Part shown: positions 40,440 to 56,667 of the stretch, in pieces
Layout: the number at the start of each line of letters is the position of its first letter
Position numbering within the stretch: the first letter of the stretch is position 1
Assembly (NCBI GenBank): GCA_963693365.1
Contig: CAVNZM010000004.1
Span: 8,928,001 to 8,992,000, forward strand
Length of the DNA: 64,000 bases
Reading direction: 5' to 3'
Origin: Amoebidium appalachense
Lineage: Eukaryota > Ichthyosporea
Made by a program: the position numbers and the translations under genes
The notes under the pieces: model-generated
What the model was told of the DNA's origin: nothing
The model's database searches: none
Seen by the model: the letters and a program-made list of their open reading frames with translations, nothing else

Positions 40440-40985
40440 CTATGACTTTACAACCAGACCCCAGTTCAAAGCACAAACACAAAAACCATAAACCTAGTAG
40501 AGCCGCCATTCGTAGGAACAAGCAGTTCACAACACCTAGCACGATGGCCCCCAATCCCTCCCTCCCTCCCCCCCCCCCCCTCTCCCCCCCACTCCCCCTC
40601 CCCCCCCCCCCCCCTCCCCCCCCCCCCCCACCCACCCACTCACCCACCCACGGGCCTTGCCGGATTGCCCCAATCTTGAAATGCAGGCACACACAGCGGA
40701 AAGTAGAGTGCAACCCACAACACCTATCTACACAGTTATGTAGCAGCTACCACCACACTGCACGACATGGGATACCACCCCCCACCACCACCTCAAACCC
40801 CACGGCTGGGCCATCGGTCACACTGCGTTAGGGCCCCTCTCACCCGAACCGGACCCTACTGGTTTTTAATTATTTAAAAACACAGCACAAGCCCCCGCTA
40901 GTTTTTTGTGAATTTGTCAGCCCAATCGCTCTGCCATGCCTGTAGTGCCTTGGCAAGGTATTATTGCTAAGGTGCCAATACCTAT
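40440..40985 (+). repeat. Dispersed repeat family R2, copy 1 (about 550 bp)
   Basis: Diverged match to 49095-49640. Shared order of blocks: CAAACACAAAAACC, a poly-C island, ACCCACCCAC, GGAGTGCAA/AGAGTGCAA, ACAACACCTAT, CACGACATGG, ACAAGCCCCC, and TTGGTACC-like ends. Copies differ by substitutions and by length of the poly-C island. No coding frame. Confidence 0.8.
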
Positions 40986-41080
40986 ATGTTTTCAAGTTTA
41001 TTGATGACGACACTCGAATTTGTGACAGGCTACTATTAGCCATTTTTCGGTGGGTACTCTCCTGCCAGTGGGTGTGTGTG

Positions 41081-41125
<45 letters not shown>

Positions 41126-41488
41126 GGGGAAGGAGGGGCACCAGGTGTCCTGCTTAAAGGGGTACGGTTGCCCCCCCCCCCCCCCTTCCCCCCCCCCCCC
41201 CCCCCCTCCCGCCCGGATCTCCTCTCTGCCCCCTTCCACCAGCCCGTGCTACTACCCGTCCGGAGTTGGTGGGTCTCTCTCCCCATCCTCTCCCTCTCAC
41301 TCCCCAATTTACGTAGTAGCCCCTCATCGTTTTATATCAAAAAGCCTTAGGTACCCTGGGGGTGATAGGGGGGGTGGGGGAGGGGGGGGGGGGGGCTTAG
41401 CTAGAGGCTTGTGCAATGATTATTACCGGCACCAGCAGCAGTTACAAGCACACCCCGTCCCACACATGCACTTATACAATAACACACG

Positions 41489-41558
<70 letters not shown>

Positions 41559-42174
41559 GCCCTGCCTTTTCCCCCTCCTCCCCCCCTCCTCCCCATGCAC
41601 CCAAATTGACAAGCCCCCCTTCGCCTCCTGACCCCCCCGGACCCCGCCTGGTGCTTAAAGTACGGCGTCCCCAGATAATTGCAGCATTTCTGGCGGACCT
41701 GACGTCCCTTCACCTCCACAAGAGCTTTTTTTTGGTGCGATTTGCGCGCACACCCTGCACCTTTTGAACTGGAAAACTCGAAAAGGTGCCGATTCTACTG
41801 ACAGCCGGCCATCTTTTTGGTCAAGTACTAGAGCTTTTACAAACCTTATCATTGAAAACACTGCCGTTAAACAAAAGCTCAGTTCAAATATATGATTTCA
41901 TGGTCTTGTACGTTATATCTCCCCTTATAATTTGTACGTGGACACGTCGTTTTTCTACATGTCTATTTTGTTGGGTGGAAGTACTGTTGGTCTTGGTGCC
42001 GACACATCATCACAGCTCACCTACATGTCGTTAATAAACAGCACTCCCCCCCCCCCCCCCCCCCCCAATTAATCGTTATCAGAAGCTCTGCTTTACGCAC
42101 ATGTCAGAAGGGTGCACCTGCAAGTGTCCCGGATACTCTGCAAGCACATATGTCTCAGTATAGGGAGCGGTTGT
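40986..42174. other. Gene-free stretch
   Basis: Poly-G 41083-41124, C-rich 41170-41210, (CA)n 41491-41556, then unique DNA 41640-42040 and a short poly-C at 42046-42066. Nothing recognisable as a gene. Confidence 0.5.
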
Positions 42175-42416
42175 AGTACAGACTCCTCCGCGAATAAGAA
42201 CTCCCGCCAATAAGATTTCGCCTCCGGAAAATTTGGTTTTTTTTTTTTTAGATTCTGCCCCCCACCAGTTTTTGGCATGATCTCATTGGCGGGCGGATGA
42301 ATAAATCATACTGGAGTCTCCCCCACCAATTTAATTCTGATCCCCGATCCGCCTAAAAATTTAAGATTCCGCCCCCCGGCCCCATTTTGGGGGGTTCTTA
42401 TTCACGGACGGTATCT
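42175..42416. mobile_element. Fold-back / MITE-like element (about 240 bp)
   Basis: Left CCGCGAATAAGAACTCCC (about 42188) and right GGGGGGTTCTTATTCACGG (about 42393) are imperfect inverted repeats, and the interior holds further related A/T- plus GGCGG-containing blocks in opposite orientations. No target duplication could be fixed, so the class is uncertain. Confidence 0.45.
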
Positions 42417-45534
<3,118 letters not shown>

Positions 45535-46343
45535 TCACAATTCAGACAAGATTTTATCTAGCTCACCCCCAATCTCAACCACATCCGGTATTAGGTTAAG
45601 GCCTCTGTGTACACTGCGGCACTCTCCTAGGCAAGGCATTATAGAACAGTATTTTTCGATGAATCGAGCTTGCATCAGTGTGTTGGTATCCTTTCGGGTC
45701 CCATCTAACCACATTCATTCCGCATGTTCTCAGTGACTCGCTGAATGGGTCCCATATCTCCTTGTACATATGGATGAAGTATACGGTCGAGTTTGAGGCA
45801 TGTAGCAGGCGTTAGACAACCCTGCCCCGTGCAATCCAAACATAAAATCCGCACGTGCACGTGACATGGCTCTAATCTGATCAGCCGAACTCATACCTTC
45901 TGTGTCCAGTCCCTTGTACGCCCACCCGTGTTTCTCGGCGATTACTCGCGTCATGTTAAGGACGTTGTTAAAGTTAATGAGTTGCTGTGCCTCTCCTGTT
46001 TTGGCTTGCGCACAAGATGCACAAAGTTGTGTCTTCCTTTAACAGTAGATGGTGGTTCGATCCTTAAAGTCTCCCACACATCGTGACGAACAGCATTGCC
46101 AGCAGCTGGGTCACTCACATACTCGCGCCAGTGCACTATCTTTGAGACAAAGCGACATGTTATGGTGCGTGGATATGTGTTCCTCGAGCCATGTTATGTT
46201 CAGGTTGAATCGTCGTGCTAATAAGTCAACGCCTCGTGGTTGAAATTTTGGTCGAACCAACTCTTTTCAGACAAAATGAAGAGGGTGTATTTTTGGTTGG
46301 GGACCCGAACGTTCATAGATGCGTCTGTTGAAGACTCTGTGAG
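45535..46343 (-). pseudogene. Relic of a GT61 / EOGT-like (DUF563) glycosyltransferase
   Basis: On the minus strand a recognisable polypeptide is spread over all three frames: NQKYTLFILSEKSWF (near 46290), LARRFNLNITWLEEHI (near 46190), VSKIVHWREYVSDPAAGNAV (near 46120), INFNNVLNMTRVIAEKHGWA (near 45950), ADFMFGLHGAGLSNACYMP (near 45830), NSTVYFIHMYKEIWDPF (near 45770) and an end segment stopping at 45535-45537. GLHGAGLSNA is the typical GT61/EOGT C-terminal motif; live members transfer GlcNAc or xylose in the secretory pathway. At least five single-base-type frame changes in about 800 bp argue for a pseudogene rather than introns. A TTCTCACAG acceptor-like site at about 46344 suggests it once had an upstream exon. 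Poor assembly is the alternative. Confidence 0.65.
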
Positions 46344-47204
<861 letters not shown>

Positions 47205-47615
47205 CATAGAGTAAGAGACAGCTTCTGCGGGTTTTCTAGGGAACGGGCCCGTGGGGATTGTTTTCTCGCTCGGATTTGGTCTGCATTGGTTTTTAAAGGG
47301 CTGACTTGCTTGCTGTGCCCCGGTAGGTTTTGAGAAGGGCCTGTTGGGGGGCAGCAGTAATGATGTCTTCTTGCGGAGTGTGGCCTGGCCATCATCGCTG
47401 CATATGACTAGTTGGAGCAAACTAGTTTCACGCATACACGTGCACTTGTACCTTTGCCCGCTGGTGTCCTTTGGTCGCTTGTTGTTTTATTTTTTATTTC
47501 ATCGCTGTGGCTCTTTCGAAGTCGGTTATTTTGGTGGTCATGTAGCCTGTGGCTGCATGTTGCCTTCATATCCACTGGACTACTGATCAATAAATCCCAG
47601 TCAAGAGAAAAAAAT
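47205..47615 (+). repeat. Dispersed repeat family R1, copy 2
   Basis: Partner of 37605-38020, same orientation, with small indels and substitutions. Its tail is GATCAATAAATCCCAGTCAA. Confidence 0.9.
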
Positions 47616-48690
47616 TACTATGATAATGGAGCCGAGCCTATATAGGACCCCGGAAAATTTAAAAAAATTAGCCTATTTTCAAAGTAACCACGATCTTAAT
47701 TTCGGCCATCCCCTGTGGCAGCGCTTAGCTCAGGGCCCCAGGCGTGAATCCAAACTTATCAGTCCCCCACAGATTCCCCCACGGATTAGCGGGGAGGGGG
47801 GGGGGGGGGGGGGGGAGGGGGGGGAAGGGGTTATTGAGGCTACGCATGCTGAAGATATATGTGTACTGGGTTACCTGCGGATGGATGTTACCACAGGTTC
47901 AGTATTAATCCCTACCCTAGTCGATGTTTTGTCTGGATTTTGTGTAAGGCTTGTTATGTATTATGCATACCCCCTCCCCCGGCCCCCTCCTCTCCCCCCT
48001 CCCCCCGGGGCCCTCCCCCCCCCCCCAAAAAAAAAAACTTTTCCCTCCCGAGGCTCCCCCTTCTCCCCTCCTCCCTTCCCTCCCCTCCCCCCTCCCCCCT
48101 CCCCCCCCCCCCCCCCCCCCAGCTCCCTTTCCCTAGCTAGAAATTCTTTCTAATATGAGCTCTTCTACCTTTTGAAGAATCTGAATATGAGTTACTGTCT
48201 TCTTCATACTGCGTGACACATGCTGGGCCCCCATCCCCCCCACCCCCCTCCTGGGTGACTCGGGTCCCGTTCCTCCCCCTTTCCCCTTCCACTTTGTCGT
48301 ACACGCACACCACAGACATGTACACACGCGCGTACATACACACACACATACACACACACACACACACACACAGTGTCACACACACACACGCACACACACA
48401 CGCGTGCGTGCGTGCACACACACACAAACACACACAGAGAGCCTCGACTTGAAACTTTCACACACACAAGCGTGTGGACACACACACACACTGTGGCGCA
48501 GGCACGGGCGCACACGATTGCTATGGCCCTGGGTCACACACACGCTGTCTCGCACATCCATGTATTATGGCACGCACACACCCATACAACCCCCCCCCCC
48601 CCCCCCCCTCCTTCCCCCCCCCTTCCCCCCCTCCCCCCTCCTTCCTCCCCCTCTCCCCCCTCCCCCCCCCCCCCCCCCCCCCCCGACGCG

Positions 48691-48761
<71 letters not shown>

Positions 48762-49094
48762 CGCACACCACACATCGCATACACCGCACACAACACACGC
48801 ACCAGGAAGTTACATGCACACACACACACTCACACACACACAAGCCATCGCACCCCTTCACTAGATCTTTCTATGAAATTAATTGGGTTCCTTAGAACCC
48901 CCCTACATTTGCTGCACCTCCCCAATTCATCATTGGCCACACACCGTACACAAGCGCCATCCACCATCACCCAGGATGGAATCGAAAGGGGTCTGCGCTG
49001 CCGGGACATCACGTGACCCGGGCCCGAGTCACCCTATTGGTCAATTTTTCTTGATTCAGAATCTGAATTTTTTTTACTTGAGTATCATGATGAA
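47616..49094. other. Gene-free stretch
   Basis: Unique DNA 47620-47960 with a G-rich tract at 47791-47829, C-rich 47960-48120, and CA-rich imperfect repeats 48300-48840. No supported gene. Confidence 0.5.
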
Positions 49095-49640
49095 GATTTA
49101 GGCCACTGCTCCTCGACCCCAAAACAAAACACAAACACAAACGCAAAAACCACAAACCAGAGCAGCCAACCGTAGAAAGAAACCTGCCAAAACACTGGGC
49201 GGCTGCTCCCCCCCCCCCCCCCCCCCCCCCCCTCCCCCCTTCCCCCTCCCCCACCACACACACACCACCCACCCACCCGCCCACCCATACTTTGCCGGCT
49301 TGCCTGAAAAGCAGACACGTACACCGGACAGCGGAGTGCAAAACAATAACACCTATACAGGCACAGAGCAGCCACCACCACACAACACGACATGGAATAC
49401 AGCATGCATCCCACCACCCCAAACCCACCGCACCACCACATTATGTTAGACCCCCCAGTCAATAGGGAAATTTTCGAAAGGGGACTATGCGAGGCTTTTG
49501 AAAGCCGTCAGCCTGTTGAAAATAGAACAAGCCCCCCTAGCTTCGTGTAAATTTGACCTGACAAAGCCCCATTGTCCTGCCACGTTTGTTTGACGTACTC
49601 AGGTCTGGAAAGTAGCCTACGGTATATGGCCCAATATGGG
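49095..49640 (+). repeat. Dispersed repeat family R2, copy 2
   Basis: Diverged partner of 40440-40985, same orientation. Confidence 0.8.
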
Positions 49641-49881
49641 TACCTTGGGGCCGCTACCCACCAAAGGGCAGTGGTGCTGAAGAAGACGGCTATAGAAAAA
49701 TGTTCAGATCATATGGTTCCTTAACGTGAATTAAAATTTTAAATTTGTGCTCTCCGATACCCAATCGAATACCATATTAGGACAGCCCCACCCCCCTCCC
49801 CTTCCCCCGTCCCTGTATCCCTCTCTTTAAAATAATTGACAGTGACAGTGCCCCCCCCCCCCTCCCTCCCCCGGGGAGTTG

Positions 49882-49912
<31 letters not shown>

Positions 49913-50192
49913 CACGTTGGAAACTGCCAAGTTGTTGGCAGTTCTTTGTGCACGTGTTTCTGCATGCTCACGGGAGTCTGTCCTTTTATGTGCACCCTTC
50001 TTTTTGTTTTTAGTCTTCAGGTTTTCGATAAGTTCTCCCTTTTGTTTTTCCCGTTTTTGTGGGGTGCTTTCCAGATAATTTTGAATTTTGATTTCGGCCT
50101 CTGTCTGTGCGTGTGGTGCATGGTTCCCAATTGTCCGATGCTTCATTGTATCAGTGCATCCGCCTATGTTTAACTTAAATGCGCATCATGAA

Positions 50193-50235
<43 letters not shown>

Positions 50236-50715
50236 CCCCAGGTGTACATGTCAACTCATCGGTCCTCACTTTGGAGGCCATTATGCGTTCCCACTGACTT
50301 CCCAGGCCTAGGAGATTTTAGGTGCATAATATTTGTTGAGTTATTGTGTTTGCGAGATTACATGCATAGTATTTTGGTTGGCCATACTATGCCACGGTTG
50401 GGCTTCTCAGCCGGGGGTGGGGGGAGAGGGTAGGCCATGTGGCAATAGACGCCGGCTGGGGGAGTGTACACTGCATGCCATGGTACTGTACGGGTAATGC
50501 GGGCATCCCCTGAGCTAGGGACAGGCATCGGCGTGCCGAAGGCACGCGGGCCCCCGGAAATTTTAAGGAACGTGGTGCACGTGCACGTGGTCCCTGAGGG
50601 AAACCCACCGGCACTAGGCGTCGGGCTAGTCCCTCGAATGGTTACCCTGTTCGATTTTCCGCCTGTGAACCTGCTTTTTTGCTGTGTTTTTATAAGTTCT
50701 TGCACTCGAAGTGGC

Positions 50716-50767
<52 letters not shown>

Positions 50768-51177
50768 CCTTTCCTTTTCCCTCCTCGGCCCCACCACTGT
50801 GAAAAGGTTCTACCAACGTTAACGAGCTAAATAGCTACTTCGATGTCGTCTTTGAGATTATTTTTCCCAGCGCGGTCGGCCCGCTTGATCCTACGACCTT
50901 TTTTTTCAAATTCATTTTTTCGCGCTACTAGCCTACATATATCGTGTGTGTCCGAACTCAGTCCGTCAGTCGGCGAACAACTGAATCTCTCCGAGGTGCC
51001 GTCGTTTTTGATTGGATAGTTTCCCAGGCACCTGATTTGAGCAGCGGCTATTGGCCGACAGGACGCATATACAGGACGCATATGAGTTAACTAAGCCCAC
51101 CCCGTTACATCATGCATACGTACTGGCACGTCGCTTGTTGTTGACCTTTGTACACCACAAACTGCAAGTGTGTGACA
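49641..51177. other. Upstream region of the secreted-protein gene
   Basis: C-rich 49850-49910, poly-T 50194-50235 and 50717-50765, otherwise unique. The last 350 bp before the ATG are repeat-poor and likely hold the promoter, but no core motif can be assigned. Confidence 0.45.
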
Positions 51178-52713
51178 ATGCCTCATAATAGTTTAACTTT
51201 AATAGCACTTGTTAGTGCGTTTGGGTGTTTCTTCGTGCACGCAGGGAGCCTGCGTGCGGGGCGTATTCCCAATATCACCTCTCTTGCAGACATACCTTCC
51301 TGCAACCTCCCGCCCGCGACGTTCAAAGCCCTTCAAGCCCGTTACAACCGCACGCACGCAGGGGAAATCGAGTATGGGCAGACACTTCCACGCGGCCCCA
51401 ACATCAACACGTATGCTGGACTACAGCCTGTGGTTGCAAAAGAGTATGACGTCTCCAGGGCCACACGTGCTATGTTTGGTGACGACACTGCGTTTTATGA
51501 AGCACCCTTGTTTACCGTGATTAAAGAACGACTGAGAACACCCAACACCACCGAGTTCTTGGCGAAATTCAGGTTCAACTACACAGACGACTGGCTCTTT
51601 GCTCTAAACGCGGCACGGTGCTCCGACTACTCGGTGGTGTACGAGGTTGCGGCAAAAATAAACCTGGGAGAGGCGATAACGGACAACAAGGAGGTAATGA
51701 GGTACACCCAGAGAATTGTTGACTACTACTGGATGCTAAACGAGTGGATGGGCTACGAAAATGCGACACAGTCGGAAAATGAAAAATATGCAGACAACAT
51801 CGAGGCATGTCTCGAGGACCCTTCCCAAACGTGCGCGTGTGTCGATAGTCCTGACGACTATTTATGGACATCTTCCTACCAGGCGTTTTCAAGCGGCATC
51901 TACGGTCCGCCCTGCCTGATTCTCAAGCCTGATACCCTGTGGAGAGGTGTGGACCTGAACATTGTGCAGAGCAGAACGGGGCCCGACGCTAATTTTAACG
52001 GCGAGATTAATGATTTTGGCGAGATTATCGTTCCGGGCTACATTATGCCCAATCTGGTACTGGGGTGGGAGGATAGAGACGTGTCAGCACAGCGCGGTAT
52101 TCAATGGAAGGAGCCATACGCTTTGACCTTCCATATTAGGCAGGTAGAATTTGAGAACAGAGCCATGGTGCTCGTTTTTGTTCCTAAAGCTGGCGACCTA
52201 TTGTATTGCATCGAAAACAATCAAACAAGGGGCTATTTTGTCGAATGTCAGTATGTTGAAAAGGCTGACCCAATCCATCTTTCAACCCCCGCCCCCCTCG
52301 CCGGCGTTCTTTACCTTTCGGAGAGCAATGAGTGGAACAATGATACCAAAGTTGCCATGCGGTTCCTGAACAATTACTATCAGAGTATTCCTGAAAACCT
52401 TAGGGACGCGATGATCAGGGACGTGGCGAATATACCTTCATCTCTTGCGGACGCTGTGTTTTCACCCAAGGGTCCACTCGAAGTTAACGGGAGGACTGTA
52501 AATTTTCTCGGATATACGGAAAAGGAAAGTGCACCCCTTTGCAATAGCACCAACTCGGTGAGCCAACCAACGTCGCCCGACATCAAGAAATGGTGCAGAG
52601 CTTTTGCCCCTGCCTCCTCCACCAACAACGAATCGCATGCACAGACCCACCAGCCAATAGGCTACGGGATAGTTCTGCTTGGTTTCCTTAGCTTCACAGG
52701 CGGCCACATGTAA
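51178..52713 (+). CDS. Secreted or GPI-anchored protein of unknown family (511 aa, intronless)
   Basis: The ATG at 51178 gives a clear signal peptide (hydrophobic residues 5-21, then a likely cleavage near residues 22-24); the frame is open upstream only to a TTG, so this is the best start. The mature part has nine N-glycosylation sequons (first at residues 32 and 57) and about eight to ten cysteines, including an ACLEDPSQTCACVD cluster, typical of an extracellular protein. The extreme C terminus is moderately hydrophobic (GYGIVLLGFLSFTG) after a polar linker, which could be a GPI-attachment signal. I recognise no domain. Composition is acidic and aromatic-rich in the middle (YLWTSSYQAF, YIMPNLVLGWEDRD), suggesting a folded domain of 350-400 residues. 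No introns, unlike most neighbours. Confidence 0.8.
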   Translation: MPHNSLTLIALVSAFGCFFVHAGSLRAGRIPNITSLADIPSCNLPPATFKALQARYNRTHAGEIEYGQTLPRGPNINTYAGLQPVVAKEYDVSRATRAMFGDDTAFYEAPLFTVIKERLRTPNTTEFLAKFRFNYTDDWLFALNAARCSDYSVVYEVAAKINLGEAITDNKEVMRYTQRIVDYYWMLNEWMGYENATQSENEKYADNIEACLEDPSQTCACVDSPDDYLWTSSYQAFSSGIYGPPCLILKPDTLWRGVDLNIVQSRTGPDANFNGEINDFGEIIVPGYIMPNLVLGWEDRDVSAQRGIQWKEPYALTFHIRQVEFENRAMVLVFVPKAGDLLYCIENNQTRGYFVECQYVEKADPIHLSTPAPLAGVLYLSESNEWNNDTKVAMRFLNNYYQSIPENLRDAMIRDVANIPSSLADAVFSPKGPLEVNGRTVNFLGYTEKESAPLCNSTNSVSQPTSPDIKKWCRAFAPASSTNNESHAQTHQPIGYGIVLLGFLSFTGGHM

Positions 52714-55711
<2,998 letters not shown>

Positions 55712-55716
55712 GTGAG
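55712..55716. other. Target-site duplication, left (GTGAG)
   Basis: GTGAG immediately before the left LTR, repeated at 61595-61599. Confidence 0.95.
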
Positions 55717-56481
55717 TGTTGGACATTGTGTTCATAGAAGCTAGTTCTAGTGCACGTTGTTCCTTCTGTAAGTCAGAAATGATTGCATCTTGTGAGGCCA
55801 ACCTCTGCTCCAGTAGTTGGACTAGTTGCTGCAACTGTAAGTTGTCAGACATAGTGTCGTGTATGATGGGTAACTAGTCTATGTGTTTTGTGCACTGGAA
55901 ACGACAGTAGAAAAGTGTAAATCAAACGTTCTGCTTCCCATGTTTGTGACATGGGAGGCACTGCTTTATATAGTCGTTGGCCACCTCATGGTGGCCTCGT
56001 GTGCACCCTGGTGGTGGGCCATGTACAGCATGGCCGAAAAGAGAGCACAATGAAAACAAGTCGTTAAAGATATAAAAGTTAACTGTGCACGTTGAGTGGC
56101 TAGTTAACTTGCACTAAAGCACACAAATAAACGTGTTTAACACACCAATTGCAGTTAAACGTAAATCTTGCTTCACACAACTAAAAATATTCTGAGAATA
56201 TCCGGGAATAAAGCACACTACCACTCTAAGAATAGAATCCTGTGGCAAATATAGACATGACATCATCTGAACCGGGAATATTAATTAATGAGCACAATTA
56301 GCACGTTGCTAGTGAAGCTCGTCATTGGTACAGTTTTGGCTCAAACATATAACTACCATATATGAATATGACCGTAAACAAAAGCTCTATGCACTCGAGT
56401 GAGTGTTGAAACAGTTATTCAATTGCTCAGAAACTTTCTCTAACAGACATTGCTAGCCGGGAGTACCAGTGTACTCCAACA
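55717..56481 (-). repeat. 3' LTR (765 bp)
   Basis: Begins TGTTGG and ends CCAACA (6-bp terminal inverted repeat). It carries a TATA-like CTATATAAAG on the minus strand at 55964-55973 and a downstream hairpin CCCATGT-n5-ACATGGG (about 55938-55956). It also contains, out of use here, the first 45 codons of gag (55717-55852). Confidence 0.96.
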
Positions 56482-56490
56482 CCCCTACTC
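56482..56490 (-). other. Polypurine tract
   Basis: GAGTAGGGG on the minus strand directly abuts the start of the 3' LTR, the expected place for plus-strand priming. A second purine run (AGGGGGGGGAGAGAG, about 56619-56633) lies further upstream. Confidence 0.75.
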
Positions 56491-56667
56491 AATTGGATAA
56501 TTGTGGTATGAATTAATGCAACTGAGCTCGAGTGCTTCAGGTGCACAAAATACAGACAATAAAGATTCCCCTACTCAATTTTAGTATGGTACACGTAGTT
56601 GCACAGTCGGATGCAACTCTCTCCCCCCCCCTGAAGTATGAGGGCGCAGTTGGTTGATGACGGGTGC

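Noticed and set aside
51148-51177. Ten-residue N-terminal extension of the secreted protein
   Set aside because: It would start at TTG; the ATG at 51178 gives a normal signal peptide.
55717-56481. Truncated second copia element left of the first, because gag N-terminal codons occur there
   Set aside because: The target duplication and equal LTR lengths show that these codons are simply part of the LTR.
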